64,000 nt of DNA, taken from positions 1 to 64,000 of the forward strand of contig SEDG01000001.1 of NCBI GenBank assembly GCA_004295885.1. Direction: 5' to 3'. The notes beneath the pieces were generated by a model. The model made no database searches, was not told the DNA's origin, and saw only the letters and a list, made by a program, of their open reading frames with translations. The DNA comes from Pedobacter sp. (GTDB lineage Bacteria; Bacteroidota; Bacteroidia; Sphingobacteriales; Sphingobacteriaceae). Below, piece by piece: positions 7,807 to 16,328 of the stretch. Each line of letters begins with the position of its first letter. Within the stretch, counting starts at the first letter, position 1. Position numbers and translations under genes: made by a program.

Positions 7807-9651
7807 ATGATTCGTAAAACTTTCATTTCAAGCCTGATTTTATTAACCGCATTCGTGGCTGCGAAAGCTCAAAGAGCTGAAGATTACCAGGCCCGTATCT
7901 TGGTCATTGGTGGTGGTGCCAGTGGGGTTACCGCCGGGTTACAGGCAGCTAGACTGGGCGTTGAAACCCTGATCATTGAGGAAACCGATTGGTTGGGGGG
8001 AATGCTAACATCCGCGGGCGTTTCTGCCATTGATGGCAATCACAAATTGCCTTCTGGCCTTTGGGGAGAGTTTAGGCAGAAACTTTATGCTTATTACGGT
8101 GGTCCTGCCAGGGTAGAAACTGGCTGGGTTAGTAACACCCTGTTTGAGCCAGCCGTGGGAAACAGGATCTTAAAAGAAATGACGGTAGGCAGTCCCAAAT
8201 TAAACATTTGGTATCAGGCTCGTTTTGCCGGCATCAATAAAGCTGCAAAAGGCTGGGAGGTGAGCGTTAGCAAAGCTGGCAAGAGCTACCTGGTTCATGC
8301 GGACATTGTCATTGACTGTACCGAACTAGGTGATGTGATGGCCGCTGCCGGGGCAAAGTTTTTTGTAGGTATGGATAGCCGGAAACTTACTGGCGAAATT
8401 TATGCGCCTGAGCAAGCGAATGATATTATTCAGGATTTAACCTACGTTGCCGTATTGAAGGACTTTGGCAAGGGAGCAGATAAAACCATTGCAAAGCCTG
8501 CTGGATATGATCCAAAAGAATTTGATCACTCATGTAATGTTGCCGATCCGGCAGCGGCTGATCAGTCTGCGGTGCTGGACTGCGAAAAAATGATCACCTA
8601 TGGAAAGCTTCCCAATGGAAAATACATGATCAACTGGCCTAAGCATGGTAACGATATCTATATGAACATCATTGCAAAAACGCCAGCGGAACGTGAGGTT
8701 GAGCTGAAAAAGGCAAAACTACATACCTTAAGGTTTGTGTACTATCTGCAAACGGCACTTGGATTTAAAAACCTGGGATTATCTGATGAATTTGGCACTG
8801 CGGATAAATTGCCAAAAATTCCATATTATAGGGAATCGAGAAGGCTAGATGGACTGGTAAATTTATCTGTTCAATACCTTGAAAAGCCTTATTTGCAAGA
8901 ATTGCCTCTTTATAGGACTGGGGTAATCGTTGGAGACTATACCATAGATCATCATCACCTTAAAAATCCTGATGCCCCTAAAATAGACTTTATCAATATT
9001 AAAGTTCCTTCATATAATATCCCCTTGGGAACATTGGTTCCCAAAAATCTTTCAAATTTTATTGTTGCCGAAAAAAGCATAGCAGTGTCTAACATCGTGG
9101 CCGGTACAACCCGTTTACAGCCAGTTGTATTGGGCATTGGGCAAGCGGCCGGTGCGTTGGCGGCATTAGCTATTAATGAGAATAAGGCAGTTAATGATGT
9201 CCAGGTCAGGGATGTGCAGGCCAAACTTTTAGCCGCAAATGTTTACCTCATGCCTTATTTGGATGTTAAGCCTTCGGACCCATATTTTAAGGCAGTACAA
9301 AAGATTGGGGCAACTGGTATCTTAAAGGGAACCGGAAATCCCTACATGTGGGCAAACGAAACATGGTTTTACCCAAATCATCCGATAAGCGGCTTTGAGT
9401 TGATGAGTGGCTTAAGGGGTTATTATCCGGCCTTGGCTACCTATCAATTAGGGGGCGCGGATTTAACCATTACAAATCTTGCAAAAGTCATTCATGCTGT
9501 TTCGCCCATGGTATCTGAAGCCGCGGTGAAGGAAAAATATGCGTCGCTAGCTAAGGATGAAACATTGAAAAGAAGTGATGTTGCCGTTTTGATTGATCAT
9601 TTCTTGCAGCCTTTTGAAAGACCAATCGACTGGTTCGGAAACTTAAAATAA
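7807..9651 (+). CDS. Secreted FAD-dependent oxidoreductase
   Basis: The 614-residue protein has a signal peptide (about 1-21, cleavage near KAQ) and then the dinucleotide-binding motif VIGGGASGVTAG (about 34-45), followed by EETDWLGGMLTSAG, typical of the FAD_oxidored family (PF12831). Such proteins occur widely in Bacteroidota and Planctomycetota glycan loci, and their substrates are mostly unproven. A C-terminal GTTRLQPVVLGIGQAAGALAA stretch (about 435-455) is the usual second FAD contact. As first gene of an operon with a sugar carrier, esterase and epimerase, it may oxidise a sugar or amino sugar in the periplasm. The gene follows operator site C. Confidence 0.85.
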   Translation: MIRKTFISSLILLTAFVAAKAQRAEDYQARILVIGGGASGVTAGLQAARLGVETLIIEETDWLGGMLTSAGVSAIDGNHKLPSGLWGEFRQKLYAYYGGPARVETGWVSNTLFEPAVGNRILKEMTVGSPKLNIWYQARFAGINKAAKGWEVSVSKAGKSYLVHADIVIDCTELGDVMAAAGAKFFVGMDSRKLTGEIYAPEQANDIIQDLTYVAVLKDFGKGADKTIAKPAGYDPKEFDHSCNVADPAAADQSAVLDCEKMITYGKLPNGKYMINWPKHGNDIYMNIIAKTPAEREVELKKAKLHTLRFVYYLQTALGFKNLGLSDEFGTADKLPKIPYYRESRRLDGLVNLSVQYLEKPYLQELPLYRTGVIVGDYTIDHHHLKNPDAPKIDFINIKVPSYNIPLGTLVPKNLSNFIVAEKSIAVSNIVAGTTRLQPVVLGIGQAAGALAALAINENKAVNDVQVRDVQAKLLAANVYLMPYLDVKPSDPYFKAVQKIGATGILKGTGNPYMWANETWFYPNHPISGFELMSGLRGYYPALATYQLGGADLTITNLAKVIHAVSPMVSEAAVKEKYASLAKDETLKRSDVAVLIDHFLQPFERPIDWFGNLK

Positions 9652-9705
9652 AACAGGTTCAGCAAAATACACTCATTTTTAAAACTCGACTCAAAATAAA
9701 GCATC

Positions 9706-11001
9706 GTGCAAAAAAAATCAACACAAAAAAATCCCATTTCCTGGATACCCACCACATGGTTTGCCATGGGGTTGCCCTTTGTGGCCCTTGCCGCATCTAG
9801 TGCCATCATGTACAAAAACCTGGGTGTATCAGATTCAAAGATTGCTTTTTGGACATCACTGGTCATGTTGCCGTGGACCCTAAAACCTTTATGGGGCCCA
9901 TTCCTGGAGATGTACAAAACAAGGAAGTTTTTTGTGTATGCAACTCAAATCTTTACTGGCCTGTTGTTTGGCTTGGTTGGTCTATCATTGCAACTTGATC
10001 ATTTTTTTAGCATCTCCATTGCGATAATGGCCATTATTGCGCTAAGTGCATCAACCCATGACATTGCTGCAGATGGTGTTTACCTCAACGAACTCAATGC
10101 CAAGACACAAGCTAAATTTGTGGGCTGGCAGGGGGCATTTTATAACATTGCCAAGGTTTTTTCTGGAGGGGTGTTGGTATACCTTGCGGGAGAACTGGAA
10201 AAGCAAATGGGACTGGCCACGGCATGGATGATAGTGATGTTCGCCTATGGTGCGATCATGTTATTATTGGGCCTTTACAGCATGAAAATGCTTCCCGAGG
10301 GTGAGAAATCTCAAACAGTTGGCTCTGCAAAAGAAAGTTTAAATACCCTTAAAGATGTAATCGTTACGTTTTTCCAAAAAAAGAATATCTGGTTTAGCCT
10401 CGCTTTCATTGTGTTTTATCGCTTTGCAGAAGGGCAGGCAATCAAAATAACACCACTCTTTTTTAAGGCCGATAGGGCTGAGGGGGGGTTAGGTCTAACA
10501 ACGTCCCAGATTGGTGTACTGTATGGTATTTTTGGATCCATTGCCTTTGTTCTGGGGTCGATCGCCGCTGGTTACTTTGTTTCTAATAAAGGATTGACTA
10601 AAAGAACATTGCTCGTGCTATGTGCCTTCTTTAACATCCCATTTCTAGCCTACGCTTTTTTGGCGGTAACGTTGCCTACCAGTCAATTAGTGATCGGTGC
10701 CGCCGTGGCCATAGAATATTTCGGTTATGGCTTTGGCTTTGTAGGCCTGATTTTGTTCATGATGCAAAACATCGCCCCTGGCAAGTATAAGATGGCGCAT
10801 TATGCATTTGGCAGCGGGCTGATGAACCTGGGTTTCATGATTCCCTCCATGGTGAGTGGAGTGGTGAGCGATTATCTAGGTTACAAGGATTTCTTTATTT
10901 GGGTGATGATTGCAACCATTCCAGCATTTTTGGTCACCTGGCTTGTGCCCTTAAAGCAACCAGAAGAGGAGATTGAATTAAATGAAGTCCAGGAGAAATA
11001 A
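9706..11001 (+). CDS. MFS permease, AmpG/PAT-like
   Basis: This 431-residue inner-membrane protein has about 12 hydrophobic helices. The N-terminal IPTTWFAMGLPFVAL followed by WTLKPLWGPFLE resembles the AmpG-like (PAT) branch of MFS carriers, whose best-known member imports GlcNAc-anhydroMurNAc muropeptides. The start is GTG, 54 nt after the FAD oxidoreductase; the first in-frame ATG (TTWFAM) would cut into the first helix. Context suggests import of an amino-sugar disaccharide or monosaccharide made by the periplasmic enzymes of this locus. The specific substrate cannot be read from sequence. Confidence 0.8.
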   Translation: MQKKSTQKNPISWIPTTWFAMGLPFVALAASSAIMYKNLGVSDSKIAFWTSLVMLPWTLKPLWGPFLEMYKTRKFFVYATQIFTGLLFGLVGLSLQLDHFFSISIAIMAIIALSASTHDIAADGVYLNELNAKTQAKFVGWQGAFYNIAKVFSGGVLVYLAGELEKQMGLATAWMIVMFAYGAIMLLLGLYSMKMLPEGEKSQTVGSAKESLNTLKDVIVTFFQKKNIWFSLAFIVFYRFAEGQAIKITPLFFKADRAEGGLGLTTSQIGVLYGIFGSIAFVLGSIAAGYFVSNKGLTKRTLLVLCAFFNIPFLAYAFLAVTLPTSQLVIGAAVAIEYFGYGFGFVGLILFMMQNIAPGKYKMAHYAFGSGLMNLGFMIPSMVSGVVSDYLGYKDFFIWVMIATIPAFLVTWLVPLKQPEEEIELNEVQEK

Positions 11002-11002
11002 A

Positions 11003-11641
11003 ATGAGTTATAGTAAATTTATACACCGACTTTTTTTTGCGTTCTTGGCAGTTGTTGCGCTTTCTTGCGGTTCATCTCGATCTTTGCCTGGCGCACAGGT
11101 TAATAAGAACACTATTGTTTTTTTGGGTAATAGCATCACCCAGGTTGGTAAATGGCAAGAATTATTACCGGGGAAAAATGTCATTAACAAAGGGATCAGC
11201 GGTGATGTGACCACTGGGGTTTTGGCTAGGTTAAGCGACTGCCTTTCGGCAAGGCCCGAACAAATCTTTGTCATGATAGGCATTAATGATTTAAAAATTG
11301 GTAGACCCCTAGAAGATATCACGGCCAATCAAGTAAAGATCATCCAAAAGATAAAAGAGCTCTCTCCAAGGACAAAAATCTACATCCAAGGTACTTTGCC
11401 TGTAAATGAAGGTATGCTTGCCAATATCTATAGGCGTTTAAATAATGCTGACATAGGTAAGATGAACATTGCATTGAAAGCTGCATGTGAACAACAAAAG
11501 GTTAGGTATATAGATCTACATCCCGTTTTAACTGATCAAACTGGTCAATTTAAACAACAATTAAGCACAGATGGACTGCACCTAAAGCCAGAGGCCTATG
11601 TGATTTGGGTAAAATATCTCCAAAAAAATAAAATCTTATGA
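11003..11641 (+). CDS. SGNH/GDSL-type hydrolase lipoprotein
   Basis: From the ATG at 11003 the protein has a lipoprotein signal ending in the lipobox VALSC. An earlier in-frame ATG at 10982 overlaps the MFS gene and only adds charged residues. SGNH blocks are clear: FLGNSIT (block I, nucleophile Ser), the GISGDVTTG block II Gly, MIGINDL (block III Asn) and DGLHL (block V Asp/His). These enzymes are serine esterases, often sugar O-deacetylases. It sits between the carrier and the DUF4434 gene in one operon, so removal of acetyl groups from the imported or surface glycan is likely. The exact ester is unknown. Confidence 0.85.
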   Translation: MSYSKFIHRLFFAFLAVVALSCGSSRSLPGAQVNKNTIVFLGNSITQVGKWQELLPGKNVINKGISGDVTTGVLARLSDCLSARPEQIFVMIGINDLKIGRPLEDITANQVKIIQKIKELSPRTKIYIQGTLPVNEGMLANIYRRLNNADIGKMNIALKAACEQQKVRYIDLHPVLTDQTGQFKQQLSTDGLHLKPEAYVIWVKYLQKNKIL

Positions 11642-12573
11642 GAATAACTGGAACATTTATAGACGAGATATCGCACGATATCCCACATCAAAACTGGGGG
11701 CAAAAAGAATGGGAACAAGACTTTTTGCACATGAAGGCCGTGGGGATAGATACGGTGATCATGATCAGGAGTGGTTATAGAAAGTTCATGACTTACCCTT
11801 CAGCTTATTTAGCGAAACATTTTGGCTGTTATAACCCCTCGATAGACCTGGTTGATCTCTTTTTAACGCTAGCTGACAAATACGAAATGAAATTCTATTT
11901 CGGGCTTTATGACAGTGGCATTTTTTGGGACACCGGCAACTTGCAGGCAGAAATTGATGCAAACAGATATGTGGTAGACGAGGTGTGGGCAAAATATGGC
12001 CACCATCCCAGTTTTTCAGGATGGTACGTGAGTACGGAAATCAGCCGTAAAACAAAGGGATCGATCAATGCCTTTAAAACCTTGGGCATGCAGTGCAAGG
12101 ACATTAGCAACGGATTGCCTACGTTAATTTCTCCATATATAGATGGCAAAAAAGCGGTAATGGCCCATACTTCGCAATTGAGCAAGGTCGATGCGATATC
12201 GGTAAGGGAGCATGAACAGGAGTGGGGTGAGATTTTTGAGGGCATTGCCGGGGCCATAGATGCTGTAGCGTTTCAGGATGGTCACGTGGATTATCATGAG
12301 CTGCCGGCTTTTTTTGAAGTGAATAAAAAACTTGCCGATAGGTTTGGCCTGCAATGTTGGACCAATGTAGAGTCTTTTGACCGAGATATGCCCATTAAGT
12401 TTTTGCCCATCAAGTTTGATAAGATGAGGATGAAGCTCGAGGCCGCTGCCCAGGCTGGATACGACAAGGCCATCACGTTTGAGTTTTCACATTTCATGAG
12501 TCCACAATCGGCCTATTTGCAAGCTGGGCACCTCTATAACCGATATAAAGAATATTTAGCAACATTAAAGTAA
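11638..12573 (+). CDS. DUF4434-like glycoside-hydrolase-type TIM barrel
   Basis: This 311-residue protein has no signal peptide and overlaps the preceding esterase by 4 nt (ATGA), so translation is probably coupled. Repeated beta-strand/helix units, with FYFGLYDSG (about 82-90), GWYVSTEIS (about 128-136) and ITFEFSHFMSP near the C-terminus, suggest a TIM barrel of the DUF4434 kind, related to retaining glycosidases. Glu residues at strand ends (E in STEIS, E in FEFSH) are candidate acids. Activity is unproven. A cytoplasmic location would fit cleavage of an imported oligosaccharide. Confidence 0.65.
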   Translation: MRITGTFIDEISHDIPHQNWGQKEWEQDFLHMKAVGIDTVIMIRSGYRKFMTYPSAYLAKHFGCYNPSIDLVDLFLTLADKYEMKFYFGLYDSGIFWDTGNLQAEIDANRYVVDEVWAKYGHHPSFSGWYVSTEISRKTKGSINAFKTLGMQCKDISNGLPTLISPYIDGKKAVMAHTSQLSKVDAISVREHEQEWGEIFEGIAGAIDAVAFQDGHVDYHELPAFFEVNKKLADRFGLQCWTNVESFDRDMPIKFLPIKFDKMRMKLEAAAQAGYDKAITFEFSHFMSPQSAYLQAGHLYNRYKEYLATLK

Positions 12574-12582
12574 CAAGCACCA

Positions 12583-13755
12583 ATGAATAAGTATAGCGAA
12601 ATTTATAAAGAAGAACTGACTAATAATATAATTCCATTTTGGATGAAATATTCCAAGGATGAGGAACATGGAGGGTTTCTCACCTGTTTGAAAAGAGATG
12701 GCGGCGTTTTTGACACAGATAAGTTCATGTGGTTGCAGGGCAGGCAGGTGTGGACCTTCGCTACTTTATATAATCAATTTGAGGCTAAGCCAGCATATTT
12801 AGAAATGGCAAGGTATGGTGCAGAATTCATGAAAAAACATGGCAGAGATGCTGATGGAAATTGGTACTTCTCCCTAGATAGATCTGGCAGGCCATTGGTA
12901 CAGCCCTATAATATTTTTTCCGATTGTTTTGCCACAATGGGTTTTGGGGCACTTTATACTGCCACTGGCGAAGATGAATACGCAGTGATAGCTAAAAAAA
13001 CATTTGAAAATATTTTAAAAAGAAGGGAAAATACCAAAGGCAAATACAACAAGTCTTATCCAGGTACCAGGGAGCTTAGGAATTTTTCCCTCCCAATGAT
13101 CTTGAGTAACCTGTCTATCGAACTGGAACACCTATTGGATAAGAATTTGGTGAAGACCTTAATTGATGAGGTCATTGAAGAGGTAATGGAGGTATTTTAT
13201 CAGCCAGAGCACGGCATCATTTTCGAAAATGTTAACAAGGATGGCTCCTTTTCAGATACTTTTGAAGGAAGGCTATTGAACCCTGGGCACACCATAGAGG
13301 CGATGTGGTTTATGATGGACCTGGGCGTCCGCCTAAATGATAGAAGCCTGATCGACAAGGCCATTGAAATTGCCATTAAGGCCTTGGAATACGGTTGGGA
13401 TGAAAAATATGATGGTATTCTTTATTTTTTGGATTTCAAGGGCAATCCACCACAACAACTAGAGTGGGACCAGAAACTTTGGTGGGTTCACGTAGAGGCC
13501 TTGGTCTGTATGGCCAAGGCATGGGAATTAACAGGTAACCAACAGGCGAGGGATTGGTTTGAGCGAATTCACGCATATACCTGGAAACATTTTAGGGATG
13601 AAACGCATGGGGAGTGGTTTGGTTACCTGAATAGGCAGGGAGAAGTGTTGCTGGATCTTAAGGGTGGTAAGTGGAAAGGCTGTTTCCATATTCCAAGGGC
13701 ATTGTTTCAGGTTTACAAAACCTTAGAAACAAAAAAGTTGGTTGAGTTCTCTTAA
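12583..13755 (+). CDS. N-acylglucosamine 2-epimerase (AGE) family protein
   Basis: The 390-residue cytoplasmic protein matches the AGE (alpha/alpha)6-barrel family over its full length. Visible landmarks are MWLQGRQVWTFATLY near residue 45, NPGHTIEAMW (first catalytic-type His, about 236), KLWWVHVEAL (about 300) and CFHIPRALFQ (second His, about 370). Members interconvert GlcNAc and ManNAc or epimerise cellobiose or mannobiose-type disaccharides. It begins 10 nt after the DUF4434 gene and closes the operon. Next to a GH92 mannosidase and GlcNAc genes, either ManNAc/GlcNAc or a mannosyl disaccharide is a reasonable substrate. Confidence 0.85.
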   Translation: MNKYSEIYKEELTNNIIPFWMKYSKDEEHGGFLTCLKRDGGVFDTDKFMWLQGRQVWTFATLYNQFEAKPAYLEMARYGAEFMKKHGRDADGNWYFSLDRSGRPLVQPYNIFSDCFATMGFGALYTATGEDEYAVIAKKTFENILKRRENTKGKYNKSYPGTRELRNFSLPMILSNLSIELEHLLDKNLVKTLIDEVIEEVMEVFYQPEHGIIFENVNKDGSFSDTFEGRLLNPGHTIEAMWFMMDLGVRLNDRSLIDKAIEIAIKALEYGWDEKYDGILYFLDFKGNPPQQLEWDQKLWWVHVEALVCMAKAWELTGNQQARDWFERIHAYTWKHFRDETHGEWFGYLNRQGEVLLDLKGGKWKGCFHIPRALFQVYKTLETKKLVEFS

Positions 13756-13797
13756 TTCCTATTGTTTTCTGTAATTCGGCATTTCGCCTATTTCATT

Positions 13798-13822
13798 ACT
13801 TTTAAAATAAAATTTTAAAAGT
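13798..13822. repeat. AT-rich perfect hairpin after AGE gene
   Basis: ACTTTTAAAAT (13798-13808) pairs perfectly with ATTTTAAAAGT (13812-13822) around a 3-nt loop. No T-run follows, so it is at best a weak terminator for the epimerase operon. It ends nine nt before operator site D. Confidence 0.5.
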
Positions 13823-13830
13823 GTTGTTAT

Positions 13831-13850
13831 TTATTAAAAAAAAATAATAA
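13831..13850. promoter_or_regulatory. Candidate ROK operator, site D (GH92 operon)
   Basis: TTATTAA-N6-ATAATAA, one mismatch from the perfect palindrome at 7749-7768. Like sites A and C it is followed at once by a CTT-G-rich stretch (CTTGGCTTTGCG). It is about 140 nt before the GH92 start codon, so the leader would be long. No clear -7 box was found. Confidence 0.45.
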
Positions 13851-13987
13851 CTTGGCTTTGCGTTAATGAATGTGATAATTAATGCATTAGGCAACCGAAA
13901 TGAATGAAAGGCTTATATCCTCAATCTAATATTGTCTAATAAATTTTGTTAACACCTTTACTTATTTAATTTTTTAAATAACTTATA

Positions 13988-16261
13988 ATGTCTTTTAGCA
14001 TAAAATACATTTTCCTTGTGTGCTGTAGCCTGCTGTTATGGAACGCTTGCAACATTCAAAAGCGACCTCCAATCACGAATGACTTGGCGGGCTTGGTGAA
14101 CCCGTTAATAGGTTCGGGAAGTCACGGGCATGTCTTTGTTGGCGCCTCTGTTCCCCATGGCATGGTACAGCTGGGGCCAAATAACCTTGGTAAGGGATGG
14201 GATTGGTGCTCGGGTTACCATGATTCAGATTCCACTATCATAGGTTTTGCACAAACGCATCTGAGCGGAACGGGCATAGCAGATTTGGGCGACCTGATTT
14301 TTATGCCCGTGGGCAATTTAGCGCCAAGGCCAGCCAACGATACAACAAGGTTCGCAAAGAGCTATTTTTCCACTTTTGATAAAAATTCTGAGGTGGCAAC
14401 CCCCGGTTACTACAAGGTAAGACTTAAACGGTATGATATCATTGCAGAGTTAACCGCAACAGAACGGGTTAGCTTACAGCAGTATCATTTTCCCAAGAAC
14501 GACCAGGCGAACGTAATCGTAAACCTAGAAGATAACGTTCAATCCATACTTTCCAGGAAAGGAACCTTAAGTGCCGGTATCAAGATCATCAATGATTCAA
14601 CCATAGCTGGTTATCGCATTTCTGACGAGTGGGCCAAAGACCATCGGGTTTATTTTACCACGGTGTTCTCTAAGCCCATGTTAAGATATGATATTTTAAA
14701 TGGTCTGAGGGTCAGTCAGGATAAACAGGCTACTGGAACGAAAGTAAATGCAGTCCTGAATTTCAAGAACGATGGGAAGCCACTGCTCTTAAAAACTGGT
14801 ATATCCTACGTTTCTGAAGCTGGAGCTGCCCTGAACCTGGCTAAAGAGCTGCAAGGTTGGGGTTTTGATGAGGTTAAATCAAGGGCAAGGGCGGCTTGGA
14901 ACACTTCCTTATCTTCTTTTGATTTCAAGTCCAAGGATTCTTCAATGGTAAGGCAATTCTACACTGCCTTATACCATACACAGATTGCTCCATCTGTTTT
15001 CAGCGACGTAAATGGAGACTACCGCGGCGCTGATGGAAAGATACATCAGGCAAATGGCTTTACGCCATATACGGTGTTTTCGTTATGGGACACCTATCGT
15101 GCAACCCATCCATTGTATACCCTTACCGACAACAAGGTAGCCGATTATGCCAATAGCCTTCTAGCAATACAAAAACAACAAGGTTCAATGCCGGTTTGGC
15201 ACCTGGCGGGCAATGAAACGGGTACCATGGTTGGTTTCCATTCCATTCCCGTAGTGGTAGATGCCTTTTTAAAGGGCTTCAAGGTTAATCAGGCGGAAGT
15301 TTGGTCTGCCATTGGAGGTTTCGAAAAATATAATGCGTCAGGTTTAAAAGATACCCGTGAGCAGGGCTATATAGCTGCTGACAAGGAGCCTTGGTCCGTG
15401 GCCAAAGGGCTTGAATATGCCATTGACAGTTATTCAGTGGCAAAGTTCGCAGAGAAGACCAATAATGAGCAAGCGTACGATAGCTACATTAAGGCTGCTA
15501 AGAACTACCAAAATTATTTCGATAAAAAGCTTGGTTTCATGAGAGGCAAGTTAGCAAATGGCAACTGGAGAAGTAACTTCAATCCTTCATTTAGCTTGCA
15601 CATGGAAGATGATTATGTGGAAGGAAATGCCTGGCAGTACACCTGGCTTGTTCCGCATGATGTCGAGGGATTAATTACTGCATTTGGTGGAAAGGTGCCT
15701 TTTACCAAGAAACTGGATAGTTTATTTACCGTAAGTTCAGACCTGAACAAGGGTGCCTCGATCGATATCTCTGGAATGATTGGACAATATGCCCATGGCA
15801 ATGAGCCAAGTCACCATATCTTGTACCTATATCCCTTTGTGGGAGAACAGTGGAAGACGTCTGCAAAAGTTAGGGAGGTATTTGACAAGTTCTACAAGGC
15901 AACCCCAGACGGGTTGATTGGTAATGAAGATTGTGGACAGATGTCCTCGTGGTTTATTTTCTCTGCCCTGGGTTTTTACCCAGTAAACCCTGTAAACGGG
16001 CTCTTTGTCTTTGGTTCGCCGATGGCAGATGAGGTAAAGATGAACTTGAACAATGGGAAAAGCTTTCAAATCACGGCCCTGAACAATTCCAATACCAACA
16101 AGTATATACAGGCCATAAAGCTTAATGGCAAGCCATACACAAAATCTTACATCACCTACAAAGATATCATGGCAGGAGGCTCGATGGAATACACGATGGG
16201 AAATTCGCCAAATAAATCCTTTGGAAAACTGCCGGCCGACTGGCCTAAGTCAAATCTTTAA
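13988..16261 (+). CDS. GH92 alpha-mannosidase lipoprotein
   Basis: The 757-residue protein has a lipoprotein signal (lipobox LWNAC) and then the GH92 N-terminal signature VNPLIGSGSHGHVFVGASVPHGMVQ-type region (about 36-60, with the GH-H and P-GMVQLGP parts intact). The family's C-terminal active-site blocks HGNEPSHH (about 600) and GNEDCGQMSSW (about 642) are present. GH92 enzymes are calcium-dependent exo-acting alpha-mannosidases on N-glycans or yeast-type mannans. Length is normal. It opens the operon that includes SusC/SusD 1 and follows operator D, so it probably trims alpha-mannose at the outer membrane. Linkage specificity is not readable. Confidence 0.93.
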   Translation: MSFSIKYIFLVCCSLLLWNACNIQKRPPITNDLAGLVNPLIGSGSHGHVFVGASVPHGMVQLGPNNLGKGWDWCSGYHDSDSTIIGFAQTHLSGTGIADLGDLIFMPVGNLAPRPANDTTRFAKSYFSTFDKNSEVATPGYYKVRLKRYDIIAELTATERVSLQQYHFPKNDQANVIVNLEDNVQSILSRKGTLSAGIKIINDSTIAGYRISDEWAKDHRVYFTTVFSKPMLRYDILNGLRVSQDKQATGTKVNAVLNFKNDGKPLLLKTGISYVSEAGAALNLAKELQGWGFDEVKSRARAAWNTSLSSFDFKSKDSSMVRQFYTALYHTQIAPSVFSDVNGDYRGADGKIHQANGFTPYTVFSLWDTYRATHPLYTLTDNKVADYANSLLAIQKQQGSMPVWHLAGNETGTMVGFHSIPVVVDAFLKGFKVNQAEVWSAIGGFEKYNASGLKDTREQGYIAADKEPWSVAKGLEYAIDSYSVAKFAEKTNNEQAYDSYIKAAKNYQNYFDKKLGFMRGKLANGNWRSNFNPSFSLHMEDDYVEGNAWQYTWLVPHDVEGLITAFGGKVPFTKKLDSLFTVSSDLNKGASIDISGMIGQYAHGNEPSHHILYLYPFVGEQWKTSAKVREVFDKFYKATPDGLIGNEDCGQMSSWFIFSALGFYPVNPVNGLFVFGSPMADEVKMNLNNGKSFQITALNNSNTNKYIQAIKLNGKPYTKSYITYKDIMAGGSMEYTMGNSPNKSFGKLPADWPKSNL

Positions 16262-16328
16262 TTTAATAACCAAATATATATGAACTATTTACAAGTATTT
16301 AATTTAAACCATTCAAAATGTTAACCGT

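Noticed and set aside
13798..13822. Rho-independent terminator of the epimerase operon
   Set aside because: The stem is perfect but made only of A:T pairs apart from one C:G near its base, and no T-run follows, so it is listed as a repeat.
16263..16269. A further TTATTAA/TTAATAA operator before susC 1
   Set aside because: Only one half-site TTAATAA is present. The matching half at the right distance does not fit.
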